NCBI RefSeq assembly: GCF_043555885.1
Contig: NZ_JBIGHX010000003.1
Location: 868,001 to 932,000, forward strand
DNA from: Pelomonas lactea
GTDB taxonomy: Bacteria; Pseudomonadota; Gammaproteobacteria; Burkholderiales; Burkholderiaceae_C
Reading direction: 5' to 3'
Length of the DNA: 64,000 bases
This document shows, piece by piece, positions 8,140-15,960 of the stretch. Within the stretch, counting starts at the first letter, position 1. Each line of letters opens with the position of its first letter. A program made the translations under genes and the position numbers. The notes under the pieces were generated by a model. That model did not search any database. It was given only the letters and a program-made list of their open reading frames with translations, and had not been told where the DNA came from.

Positions 8140-9228
8140 TCAGACGCGGTTCAGCGACATGCCCGACGTGGCGCGCAGGCGCTCCAGCACCTTGGTGGCG
8201 ATCTGGCCCAGCGGCAGCACCTCGTCGGCCGCGCCGGCCGCGATGGCCTCGCGCGGCATGCCGAAGACCACGCAGGTGGCCTCGTCCTGGCAGTAGTTGT
8301 AGGAGCCGGCGTCCTTCATGACCTTCATGGCCTTGGCGCCGTCGGCGCCCATGCCGGTCAGCATGATGCCGATCGCGTTCTGGCCCACCACGCGCGCCGC
8401 CGACAGGAACAGCGCCTCGACGGACGGCTTGTGGCGGTTGATCGGGTCGCCGTCCTGCACGCGGGCGATGTAGTTGGCGCCGCTGCGCTCCACCGTCAGG
8501 TGGAAGCCGCCGGGCGCAATGTAGCCGTGGCCAGGCAGGATGCGCTCGCCGTCCTGTGCCTCCTTGACGCGGATCTTGCACAGGCCGTCCAGCCGCGCCG
8601 CGTAGCTCTTCGTGAAGCCGGGCGGCATGTGCTGCGTGATGACAACGGCCGGGCTGTCGGCCGGCAGGTTGACGAGCACGTCCTTGGTGGCCTCCGTGCC
8701 GCCGGTCGAGGCCCCGATGAAGATGAGCTTCTCGGTGGACGCGCGGCCCAGGCTGGCCATGGTGACCGGCTTGGCGGGAGCGGGCGCTGCGGCACCGGGT
8801 GCCGGCGGGGGCGGGGCGCGGCGGATGTGGGCCTTGGAGGCGACGCGGATCTTGTCAGTGATGTCCTGCGCCAGCAGCTTGATGCCGTCGGCGACGCCGA
8901 TCTTGGGCTTGGCGACGAAATCCACCGCCCCCAGTTCCAGCGCCTTCAGCGTCACGTCGGCACCGCGCTCGGTCAGTGTGGACACCATCACCACCGGCAT
9001 CGGGCGCAGTCGCATCAGGCGTGACAGGAAGTCCAGCCCGTCCATGCGCGGCATCTCCACGTCCAGCGTGATGACGTCGGGGTTGAGGTTGCGGATCATC
9101 TCGCGCGCGACCAGCGGGTCTGCCGCGGCACCGATGCATTCCATGTCGGACTGGCGATTGATGATTTCGGTCAGGATGGACCGCACCAGCGCGGAATCGT
9201 CCACCACGACCACTTTGGTCTTGGCCAT
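8140..9228 (-). CDS. cheB: Chemotaxis response regulator protein-glutamate methylesterase CheB
   Basis: 362 residues from MAKTKVVVVDDSALVR. The N-terminal receiver domain carries the acidic pair D10-D11 and the phosphoacceptor aspartate in LDVEMPRMDG (D56), with the lysine in FVAKPK. After a proline/alanine linker comes the methylesterase domain with the catalytic serine in GASTGGTEA, the histidine in QHMPPGFTKS and the aspartate in MLTGMGADGAKAM. It removes methyl groups from, and deamidates, chemoreceptors. It is the last gene of the cheR-cheD-cheB operon. The open frame runs on upstream through cheD and cheR but is a high-GC shadow. Confidence 0.96.
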   Translation of the reverse strand: MAKTKVVVVDDSALVRSILTEIINRQSDMECIGAAADPLVAREMIRNLNPDVITLDVEMPRMDGLDFLSRLMRLRPMPVVMVSTLTERGADVTLKALELGAVDFVAKPKIGVADGIKLLAQDITDKIRVASKAHIRRAPPPPAPGAAAPAPAKPVTMASLGRASTEKLIFIGASTGGTEATKDVLVNLPADSPAVVITQHMPPGFTKSYAARLDGLCKIRVKEAQDGERILPGHGYIAPGGFHLTVERSGANYIARVQDGDPINRHKPSVEALFLSAARVVGQNAIGIMLTGMGADGAKAMKVMKDAGSYNYCQDEATCVVFGMPREAIAAGAADEVLPLGQIATKVLERLRATSGMSLNRV

Positions 9229-9251
9229 CGTTGGCCCTCCTCGACAACTCT

Positions 9252-9911
9252 CTAGAACAGATCGATGGAGCCGCCGCTGCTGGCGACGGGCTGCACCTTC
9301 TGGATCGCGGCCTTGTCCTGCTGGACCAGGGCGTCGGTATTGGTCGGGGCCAGGCGCTTGACCATGGCCTTGCCGCTCGCGGGCAGGAAGCACACCTTGC
9401 GGGGGTACACGTCCATGACGTCCTTGGACATGATTGGGATGCGCTCCAGCTTCAGGAAGTCGATGACGAAGTTGGTGTTGCGCTCGCCGACGTTCAGCGA
9501 GTTCATCCCCGAGATGACGGCGCCGCCGCCGAAGATCTTGGCCTCCATGCGTGACTTGCTGGCGCCGCGCTTCATCATCTCGTTGATCAGCATTTCCATC
9601 GCATACGACCCGTAACGGCCCGAGTCGCCGTTGCCTTCGGGCAGCATGAAGTGGTTCATGCCGCCGACCTTGGCCACACGGTCCCACAGGCAGGCGGCGA
9701 TGCACGAGCCCAGCGTCGTCATGACCAGCAGGTCCTCGGTGTCGACGAAGTACTCGCCCGGCAGGATCTTGACGGCGGCGTTCTTGAAGTGCGCGTCGTA
9801 GAAGAAGAAGGACGCTTCGCCCTGTTTGCGGGGCTGCGCCTTGAGCTGGTTGACCTTCGCAAGTGCGGCCGGATTGCCCAGGGTTGATGCCGAGACGAGA
9901 GGAGTGCTCAT
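9252..9911 (-). CDS. cheD: Chemoreceptor glutamine deamidase CheD
   Basis: A 219-residue CheD, which deamidates receptor glutamines. The catalytic cysteine lies in VMTTLGSCIAACLWD (C70) and the histidine in GGMNHFMLPEG (H87), the canonical Cys-His pair, with the conserved threonine in the segment FGGGAVISGMNSLNVGERN region. It starts three bases after the cheR stop and is followed by cheB after 23 bases. The C-terminal extension (about 40 residues ending ASSGGSIDLF) is longer than in short CheD proteins and is common in betaproteobacteria. Confidence 0.95.
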   Translation of the reverse strand: MSTPLVSASTLGNPAALAKVNQLKAQPRKQGEASFFFYDAHFKNAAVKILPGEYFVDTEDLLVMTTLGSCIAACLWDRVAKVGGMNHFMLPEGNGDSGRYGSYAMEMLINEMMKRGASKSRMEAKIFGGGAVISGMNSLNVGERNTNFVIDFLKLERIPIMSKDVMDVYPRKVCFLPASGKAMVKRLAPTNTDALVQQDKAAIQKVQPVASSGGSIDLF

Positions 9912-9914
9912 GGA

Positions 9915-10766
9915 TCAGACCCGTTCGTAGATCGTCTTGCCGCGCAGCTTGAACAGGTCGCGCGATTCGGTGAAGTTCTCGGAATGACCCACGAAGAGCA
10001 GCCCGCCTGGCCGCATGACGCGGTGGATGCGCTCCAGCACCTTGCGCTGGGTCGGTGCGTCGAAATAGATCATCACGTTGCGGCAGAACACCATGTGGAA
10101 GGGATCTCCCAGCTGCCACTGCGCGTCCATCAGGTTCAGCGGCCGGAAATCCACCCAGCGCTGCAACTCGGGCTTGACGCGGATCTTGCCGCCGTTGGCG
10201 CCCGTGCCGCGCATGAAGAAGTTCTTCAGCCGCGTGGCGTCGAGGCCGCGCGAGTCGGCGTTGTAGACGCCGCGCCGGGCGGTGGCCAGCACATTGGTGT
10301 CGATGTCGCTGGCAACCAGCTGCACGGAAGCGCCCGCGCCCAGCGCCTCGCTGCACGTCATCAGGATGGAGTAGGGCTCCTCGCCGGTGGAGGCCGCGCA
10401 GCACCAGATGCGCACCTGCTTGCCGACGAAGGGCTTGAGGTCGTCCTTGAGTGCGTGGAAATGATGCTCCTCGCGGAAGAACGAGGTCAGGTTGGTCGTC
10501 AGGCAGTTGACGAACTCCTGCCACTCCGCCGCGCCGGACGGTCCGGTGGACGCTTCCAGCCACTGCAGATAGCTCGAAAAGCTCTTGTGTCCGGTCTCGC
10601 GCAGGCGGCGCGACAGCCGGCTGTAGACCATCGCATGCTTGCCATCGTGCAGGCTGATGCCGGCGTGCTTGTAGATCAGCTCGCGGACGCGGTCGAAATC
10701 GGCCTTGCTGAAACTGAACTCGTGGTCGAGAGCGTCGTTGCCGTTGGCGAGGTCGGGTGCGGGCAT
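9915..10766 (-). CDS. cheR: Chemotaxis protein methyltransferase CheR
   Basis: 283 residues from MPAPDLANGN; the frame remains open upstream to 10874, but that part is outside family homology. The N-terminal helical domain (RVRELIYKHAGISLHDGKHA) is followed by the SAM-binding domain with WCCAASTGEEPYSI, the acidic ASDIDTNVL and the CheR motif FCRNVMIYFD, ending in the family tail GHSENFTESRDLFKLRGKTIY. It methylates chemoreceptor glutamates, opposing CheB. It is the first gene of the minus-strand che trio and is divergent from the GGDEF gene. Confidence 0.95.
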   Translation of the reverse strand: MPAPDLANGNDALDHEFSFSKADFDRVRELIYKHAGISLHDGKHAMVYSRLSRRLRETGHKSFSSYLQWLEASTGPSGAAEWQEFVNCLTTNLTSFFREEHHFHALKDDLKPFVGKQVRIWCCAASTGEEPYSILMTCSEALGAGASVQLVASDIDTNVLATARRGVYNADSRGLDATRLKNFFMRGTGANGGKIRVKPELQRWVDFRPLNLMDAQWQLGDPFHMVFCRNVMIYFDAPTQRKVLERIHRVMRPGGLLFVGHSENFTESRDLFKLRGKTIYERV

Positions 10767-10977
10767 GTCTCGTGAATCAGATTTGTGGGTGCTCGCAGCA
10801 GTTCTGGCGTCGGCGCGCCGATTCTGCACCGCGGGCCTGTTTGTACGGGCCTGGATCGGGCCAGCATAGTGCAAACAGACCGCAGGAACGTGCCTGTTTC
10901 ACGACCCGCGCTCGCAAGCCCCGCTGATAGACTGGCTCGCCACCGCCTTCCCTGTCCGCTCGCCGTACCGCCAGCCT

Positions 10978-11715
10978 TTGGAACATCGCCAGCCCAACCC
11001 GACGCTGATCGACGCCCAGTCGCTCGATCTGGAACAGGCCCTGCAGCTGTTGCAGCAGGCCGGCGCGCTGCTTCCGGACGCGGCGCCGGGCAGTGCGGCC
11101 TGGCTGCAGGCCGTCGTCGATGCGCTGTGCGACCTCTCCAGCAAGGACGCGCTGACCGGGCTGGTCAACCGCCGCAGCTTCGAGATGGCGCTGGCCCGCG
11201 AGGTCGACCGCGTCGCCCGCGCCGGCGAGGCGGCGCTGCTGCTGATGCTGGACATCGACCATTTCAAGGCCGTCAACGACACTCACGGCCATGGCGCGGG
11301 CGACCAGGTCATCCGCGCCGTCGCCAGCGCCGTCGCTCAGACCGTGCGACCCATGGACCTCGTGGCCCGCGTGGGCGGCGAGGAATTCGCCATCATCCTG
11401 CCCAACTGCGCCACGCACGTGGGGCTGGCCGTGGCCGAGCGCGTGCGTGAACGAGTCTCGGAACTCAGCATCGAGATCTCGCCAGGGCAGATGCTGGGCG
11501 TCACCGTCAGCCTGGGCGGCGCGTTCGCGCCGCAGTGGGTGCGCTCGTCGCCGCTGCTGTGGACCGAGCGCGCCGACCGCCAGCTCTACCGTGCCAAGGC
11601 CGAGGGCCGCAACCGCGCCTGTCTCGAACCTCAGATCGATTCCCTGGTCAGCGCCGAAGAAAAGGGCATGTTGTTCGCCACCCTGAATCTCGAAACGCAA
11701 CAGGACCTGCCATGA
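10978..11715 (+). CDS. Diguanylate cyclase (GGDEF domain)
   Basis: About 245 residues with a C-terminal GGDEF domain: DALTGLVNRRSF at 57-68, the metal-binding LDIDHFKAVND at 91-101 and the active-site loop as GGEEF (133-137). RPMD five residues before GGEEF is a product-inhibition I-site. The N-terminal 50 residues are helical with no membrane span or known sensor domain, so a partner may supply the signal. The start is uncertain: I used TTG 10978, the only standard start near the 5' end of a frame open from 10870, but it lacks a clear Shine-Dalgarno. It overlaps the MinD-like gene by four bases. Confidence 0.87.
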   Translation: MEHRQPNPTLIDAQSLDLEQALQLLQQAGALLPDAAPGSAAWLQAVVDALCDLSSKDALTGLVNRRSFEMALAREVDRVARAGEAALLLMLDIDHFKAVNDTHGHGAGDQVIRAVASAVAQTVRPMDLVARVGGEEFAIILPNCATHVGLAVAERVRERVSELSIEISPGQMLGVTVSLGGAFAPQWVRSSPLLWTERADRQLYRAKAEGRNRACLEPQIDSLVSAEEKGMLFATLNLETQQDLP

Positions 11716-12524
11716 GCAACCTCCCCGATCCTGCTGCTCCCGCCACGTCGCCACCGCGGCCGGTGCGCGCCGGCGCCCGCACGCTCGCCGTTACCAGCGG
11801 CAAGGGCGGCGTCGGCAAGACCTTCGTCACCGCCAACCTCGCCGCAGCGCTGGCCGCACGCGGCCAGAAGGTGCTGGTGCTGGACGCCGACCTGGGGCTG
11901 GCCAACCTGGACGTGGTGCTGAACCTGCATCCCAAGCTGACGCTGCACGACGTCTTCACCGAGAAGGCCACGCTGGAGCAGGCCATCCTGCCCGCGCCGG
12001 GTGGCTTCAGTGTGCTGCTGGCCGGTTCGGGCATGGTGGAGTACTCGCGCCTGACGCCCGAGGTGCGCGACAAGCTGCTGCACATCATTGACCTCGTGAA
12101 GCCGCGCTTCGACTGGGTGCTGCTGGACACCGGCGCCGGCATTTCCGATGTGGTGCTGTACGCCATCTCGCTGGCCACTGATGTGCTGGTGGTTGCGACG
12201 CCCGAGCCCACGTCGCTAACCGACGCGTACGCCACCATCAAGGTGCTGGCCACGCAGCAGGAGCGCCGGCAGGTGGGGCTGGTCGTCAACCAGGCCAACC
12301 GCGTGGGCGAGGGCAAGCTGATCTGCGGCCAGTTGCAACAGGTGCTGCAGCGCTTCGTCGGCCCGACGCCGGGGCAGACGTTCAAGCTGGAGCTGATGGC
12401 GGAGGTCAAGGCCGACGTCGCGGTGCGCCAGGCCGTGCTCAAGCGCCAGCTGATGCTGGAGCACTACCCGGGCTGCGACGCGGCTCAGGCCATCAAGGCC
12501 CTGGCGAGCAAGCTCCTTGGCTGA
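11712..12524 (+). CDS. MinD/ParA-family ATPase, FlhG-like
   Basis: 270 residues from the ATG that overlaps the GGDEF stop (ATGA). A deviant Walker A is present (TSGKGGVGKTFVTAN, both signature lysines at 31 and 36), followed by DADLGLANLDVVL and a Walker B-like LLDTGAGISD. This pattern matches FlhG/YlxH ATPases that set flagellar number and place; however flhF is not adjacent and no C-terminal amphipathic membrane helix is obvious. The N-terminal 20 residues are proline/alanine-rich. With a cyclase in front and a globin behind, it could couple c-di-GMP or gas signals to polar localisation; this is inference. Confidence 0.88.
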   Translation: MSNLPDPAAPATSPPRPVRAGARTLAVTSGKGGVGKTFVTANLAAALAARGQKVLVLDADLGLANLDVVLNLHPKLTLHDVFTEKATLEQAILPAPGGFSVLLAGSGMVEYSRLTPEVRDKLLHIIDLVKPRFDWVLLDTGAGISDVVLYAISLATDVLVVATPEPTSLTDAYATIKVLATQQERRQVGLVVNQANRVGEGKLICGQLQQVLQRFVGPTPGQTFKLELMAEVKADVAVRQAVLKRQLMLEHYPGCDAAQAIKALASKLLG

Positions 12525-12912
12525 CGAGCAAGCGACAACGGCGTTCGACTGGCTCGGGGGCGAGGCCCGCGTGCGCGAACTCGTCGACCGCTTCTACGAC
12601 CTGATGGAGCTGGAGCCCGCCTATGCACGGTTGCGTGCCGCGCATGGCGACACGCTGGACTCGGCGCGCGACAAGCTGTTCTGGTTCCTGTGCGGCTGGC
12701 TGGGCGGCCCCGATCACTACATCAGCCGCTTCGGCCACCCGCGGCTGCGCGCCCGGCATCTGCCGTTTCGCATCGGCATCGCTGAGCGCGACGAATGGCT
12801 GGCCTGCATGGGCCAGGCCATGCACGAGGTCGGCGTGGACCCGGTGCTGCGCGACCGGCTGGCGGAGTCGTTCGCCGGAACGGCCGACTGGATGCGCAAC
12901 GTCGGCGCCTGA
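12517..12912 (+). CDS. Group II truncated hemoglobin
   Basis: A 131-residue 2-over-2 globin. Key residues fit group II (GlbO/YjbI): tyrosine B10 in RFYDLM (Y27), the heme-ligating histidine F8 in RARHLPFRIG (H81) and tryptophan G8 in DEWLACM (W94). The heme pocket therefore appears intact and should bind oxygen or nitric oxide. The start is TTG 12517, which lies inside the end of the MinD-like gene (8-base overlap). A later internal start would remove the first helix. Tight overlap with the ATPase and cyclase suggests a sensor or protective role in the same transcript. Confidence 0.92.
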   Translation: MADEQATTAFDWLGGEARVRELVDRFYDLMELEPAYARLRAAHGDTLDSARDKLFWFLCGWLGGPDHYISRFGHPRLRARHLPFRIGIAERDEWLACMGQAMHEVGVDPVLRDRLAESFAGTADWMRNVGA

Positions 12913-12961
12913 GGTGTAACCGCTGCTGGCGGCAGCGGCGACTGGCCTAGCATGTGCGGCA

Positions 12962-13339
12962 ATGAACACATCTGCCGATCTCCCGCGCGTTCTCGTCGTC
13001 GACGACAACCCGGACGCCTCCGAAGTGCTGGCCCTGCTGATTGAACTCGAGGGATTTGCCGCGGCTACCGCACGCACGCTGGCGCAGGCGCGCGAGGCGG
13101 TGACGCAGCGGCCGCCGCAGCTCGTCTTTCTGGACGTGAACCTGCCGGACGGGAGCGGGCTTGATCTGCTGGCTCCCATGAAGGCCGACCCGCGCACGGC
13201 CGGTGCGCGGGTCGTCATGCTCAGCGGGCTGATCGACGACCGCGTGCGCGAGCAGGCGCTGCGGCTCGGTGCGTCGGACTACATCGTCAAGCCGCTAGGC
13301 CACGAGCAGCTGACGGCGTTGCTTGACGCGGTGCGGTAG
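12962..13339 (+). CDS. Single-domain response regulator (receiver protein)
   Basis: 125 residues that are only a receiver domain: acidic pair in VVDDNPDASEVL, phosphoacceptor aspartate in LVFLDVNLPDGSG, threonine/serine position in VVMLSGL and the lysine in YIVKPLG. There is no output domain, so it works like CheY or as a phosphate shuttle. It is about 50 bases after the globin gene and may belong to the same transcript. No histidine kinase is nearby; the closest signalling genes are the che trio and the GGDEF cyclase. Confidence 0.9.
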   Translation: MNTSADLPRVLVVDDNPDASEVLALLIELEGFAAATARTLAQAREAVTQRPPQLVFLDVNLPDGSGLDLLAPMKADPRTAGARVVMLSGLIDDRVREQALRLGASDYIVKPLGHEQLTALLDAVR

Positions 13340-13354
13340 GCGCCGCGCCACCCT

Positions 13355-14005
13355 TCAATCCAGCCGGAACGCGAAGTCCTGCTGGAACATCGCGTCGCCC
13401 TGGCACTGGTAGCCCGCCAGCGCGGCTTCGACGGAGCGCTGGAACGAGCGGCGTGTCTTGCTGTCCAGGGCCCCCTGGGTGACGCGGAACTCGGTGCCGA
13501 CGACCTTGCCGCCGCGCACCGTGGCGATGACGTTGAACACGGCCTCGCCGGCCCAGTTGACGGCGGGAACTTCGGGCTTGGGCATCACGGCGCAGACGGC
13601 GCCCGCCGTGCGGATCGCGGGCTGCTCGGCCGGCGGGTTGTGCGGCGGCGCCACCGGGCCGGCCGTGCCGCCGGTCACGTGCGGCGGCGCGTCGTCGCGC
13701 TGCGTCGTCGTCGTGACGGTGGACGGCTGCTCCACCTGCCAGGGTTGCAAGGGAATATCGGCCAGCTGGATGGGCGAGAAGCTGGGCTTGTCCGGCGTGA
13801 CCGGCTTGCGCAGCGTCTCGGGCTCCCGGGGCTTGTCCGGGATGGGCGGCAGCAGCACGGCGGGTTCCTTGACCCGGACCGGCGGGTGGATCAGGCCGGC
13901 GCTGAATGCATAGATGGCCGCGATGTGCAGGGCCACGACCAGGCCGATGCCGACATAACGCTGGGGTTGCGGGGCGTGCTGGGCATGCGTGTGGGACGGG
14001 TTCAT
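13355..14005 (-). CDS. TonB-like energy transducer protein
   Basis: 216 residues from MNPSHTHAQHAPQPQ. One N-terminal membrane helix (YVGIGLVVALHIAAIYAFSAG) is followed by a proline-rich periplasmic stretch rich in PPIPDKPREPE-type repeats and a C-terminal domain that fits TonB (AGEAVFNVIATVRGGKVVGT, then a helix and a final beta strand). The C-terminal half carries two cysteines, unusual for TonB. A purine-rich site (AGAGAGGA) precedes the ATG. No exbB or exbD is adjacent. It could instead be a TonB-fold periplasmic protein with another role. Confidence 0.72.
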   Translation of the reverse strand: MNPSHTHAQHAPQPQRYVGIGLVVALHIAAIYAFSAGLIHPPVRVKEPAVLLPPIPDKPREPETLRKPVTPDKPSFSPIQLADIPLQPWQVEQPSTVTTTTQRDDAPPHVTGGTAGPVAPPHNPPAEQPAIRTAGAVCAVMPKPEVPAVNWAGEAVFNVIATVRGGKVVGTEFRVTQGALDSKTRRSFQRSVEAALAGYQCQGDAMFQQDFAFRLD

Positions 14006-14161
14006 GGACGATCCTCTCTGCTGCGGTTGATGACACCAGGGCCGCACGTCCGGCGGCTTGAACCCAGGCTAAGCCCGCGGCAGCCGGCGGGTCAATGGTG
14101 GCTTTGCCCGTCGGCGGCGCGCCACGCGTGGCAAAACGCACGGCGTGGCGTCAGTGCGGTG

Positions 14162-14806
14162 TCAGGCCGTGCCGGTGAGCAGCACGATGAGGGCGCCCGC
14201 GCCGCCGTCGCTGGCGCGGGCCTGCACGAAGGCCATCACCTCGTTCTTCTGCACCAGCCAGCGGCGCACGCGGCCCTTGAGCACCGGTTCGCGCCCCGGC
14301 GAGCCGTGCCCCTTGCCGTGCACGACGCGCACGCAGCGCAGGCCGCGCCGGGCGCTGTCGTGGATGAAGTGGCTCAGCGCCTCGCGCGCGCCGTCGCGGC
14401 GCAAGCCGTGCAGGTCCAGCTGACCCTGCAGCGCCCAGTGGCCGCGGCGCAGCTTGCGCACGACCTCCAGGCTGATGCCGTCGCGGCGGAACGACAGCGT
14501 CTCGTCGGTTTCCAGCAGGCTGTCGATGTCGATCTCGTCGGACAGTGCCTGCAGCAGCACCGCACGCTCGTCGGCCTCGCGCTGGCGCGGCTCGGGCTCG
14601 GGTTGCGCCAGGTCGTGCAGCACGCGGTCGACGCGGCGCAGCGGCGTCACCGGCCCGACCGTCAGCTCGAAGACGCGGCGCTCCTGCTCGGCCAGCCGCA
14701 ACGCGGCGGCCACGCGCTCGCGCTCGGCTTCCGCGGCCAGCCTCGCGGCGGCCAGCTCGCGGGCCAGCGGCTTCAGGTCGGCCAGGCTGCGGGCGATGCG
14801 GCTCAC
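14162..14806 (-). CDS. Smr domain (MutS2-type small MutS-related) protein
   Basis: 214 residues from a GTG that overlaps the radC stop by four bases. The N-terminal half is a charged helical region (ARLAAEAERERVAAALRLAE) and the C-terminal half a Smr domain: LDLHGLRRDGAREAL, RCVRVVHGKGHGS and a final strand GALIVLLTG. LDLHGL and HGKGHGS are the signature motifs. Smr domains of this type have nicking or RNA-cleaving activity in several proteins. Coupling to radC hints at a DNA-repair context. Stand-alone Smr proteins of about 200 residues are usual in Burkholderiales. Confidence 0.92.
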   Translation of the reverse strand: MSRIARSLADLKPLARELAAARLAAEAERERVAAALRLAEQERRVFELTVGPVTPLRRVDRVLHDLAQPEPEPRQREADERAVLLQALSDEIDIDSLLETDETLSFRRDGISLEVVRKLRRGHWALQGQLDLHGLRRDGAREALSHFIHDSARRGLRCVRVVHGKGHGSPGREPVLKGRVRRWLVQKNEVMAFVQARASDGGAGALIVLLTGTA

Positions 14807-15477
14807 AGCAGGCCTCGCTCGGCAAACGACATCACCCCGCCGGCGCCGACGATGAAGTGATCCACCACGCGCACGTCCACCAGCGCCAGCGCCTGCGCGA
14901 GGTGGCGCGTCAGCGACTCGTCGGCGCGCGACGGCTCCGCCACGCCGCTGGGGTGGTTGTGCGCCAGCACGACGGCGGCCGCGCCCAGCGCCAACGCGCG
15001 CTTGACGACCTCGCGCGGGTGCACGGTCGTGGCCGTCAGCGTGCCGTGGAACAGCGTCTCCATCGCGATGAGCCGCAACTGCGCGTCCAGGAACAGCACC
15101 GCGAACACCTCCTGCCCCAGGCCGCCCAGGTGCAGGCGCAGGTAGGTCTTCACGGTGTCGACGTCGTTCATCGCCGGCTTGTCGGCCAGTTGCTGGTTCA
15201 GCGAGCGCCGCGCGATCTCCAGCACCGCGGCGATCTCCGCCCGCTTGGCCGGCCCCAGCCCCTTGACCTTGCCCAGGTCCTGCACGCTGGCCGCCAGCAG
15301 CCCCGCCCAGCCGCCAAAGCGGTCCAGCAGGCTCTGCGCCAGTTGCAGCACCGGCATGCCTTTGAGCCCCGTGCGCAACAGCAGCGCCAGCAGCTCGGCG
15401 TCCGCCAGTGCGGCCGGCCCACGGGCGAGCAGTTTCTCGCGCGGGCGGGCATCGGGGGGCAGGTGGGTCAGCGACAT
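14803..15477 (-). CDS. radC: RadC family JAB-domain protein
   Basis: 224 residues, the normal length of RadC. It starts with LPPDARPREKLLARGP (RadC N-terminal), has a helix-hairpin-helix segment (VQDLGKVKGLGPAKRAEI), and a JAMM/MPN domain with the metal motif HNHPSGVAEPSRAD (two histidines, serine, aspartate) and the upstream glutamate in LHGTLTATTVHPREV region. Despite the name a direct repair role is not established. It is divergent from the FKBP gene; TAAAAT at the very start of radC could be a -10 element for the plus-strand gene. Confidence 0.94.
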   Translation of the reverse strand: MSLTHLPPDARPREKLLARGPAALADAELLALLLRTGLKGMPVLQLAQSLLDRFGGWAGLLAASVQDLGKVKGLGPAKRAEIAAVLEIARRSLNQQLADKPAMNDVDTVKTYLRLHLGGLGQEVFAVLFLDAQLRLIAMETLFHGTLTATTVHPREVVKRALALGAAAVVLAHNHPSGVAEPSRADESLTRHLAQALALVDVRVVDHFIVGAGGVMSFAERGLL

Positions 15478-15516
15478 AAAATCGGCCGCAGTCTAGCCAA
15501 GCGTCCCATCTCTCGC

Positions 15517-15960
15517 ATGAACCCCATCCAGGCCGGGTCCTTCCTGACCTTGCATTACCGGCTCACGGGCCCGGACGGTGCCGACATCGTCAACACCTTC
15601 GATGACAAGCCCGCCACGCTGTCGCTCGGTGCCGGGCAACTGTCGCCCGCCATCGAGGCGCGCCTCATCGGCCTGCCCGAGGGCGCGCATGAGCGCTTCA
15701 CGCTGGCGCCCGGCGAGGCCTTCGGCGATCGCAACCCCGAGTTGCTGCAGCGCGTGAAGCTGACGCTGCTGCGCCAGCTGGGCGACCCGGACGAGACCTA
15801 CCACGTCGGTGACGTCGTGCAGTTCCCCGGTCCGGACGGGCAGGGTGGCTATGCCGGCGTGGTGCGCGAGCTGGGCGATGAATCGCTGCTGTTCGACTTC
15901 AACCATCCGCTTGCCGGCCAGCCGGTGAGCTTCGAAGTGCAAGTGATCGGGGTGCTGTGA
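15517..15960 (+). CDS. FKBP-type peptidyl-prolyl isomerase, SlpA-like
   Basis: 147 residues from MNPIQAGSFLTLHYRL; the frame is open for a kilobase upstream, but that is antisense to radC. Features of the SlyD/SlpA branch are a short FKBP core with an insert-in-flap domain: DGADIVNTFDDKPATLSLG, IGLPEGAHERFTLAPGEAFG and the insert that follows. It lacks the histidine-rich tail of SlyD, which supports SlpA. It catalyses proline isomerisation or acts as a chaperone. Its stop overlaps the ispH start by one base, an arrangement also seen in E. coli (fkpB-ispH). Confidence 0.93.
   Translation: MNPIQAGSFLTLHYRLTGPDGADIVNTFDDKPATLSLGAGQLSPAIEARLIGLPEGAHERFTLAPGEAFGDRNPELLQRVKLTLLRQLGDPDETYHVGDVVQFPGPDGQGGYAGVVRELGDESLLFDFNHPLAGQPVSFEVQVIGVL

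Noticed and set aside
9229..10563. Continuous frame joining cheB to upstream sequence, suggesting a fusion protein
   Set aside because: The part beyond MAKTKVVVVDDS is arginine-rich nonsense overlapping the genuine cheD and cheR frames; CheB length without it is normal.
12517..12520. Frameshift or fusion joining the MinD-like ATPase and globin
   Set aside because: Both proteins are complete with proper ends; the 8-base overlap is a normal stop-start overlap.
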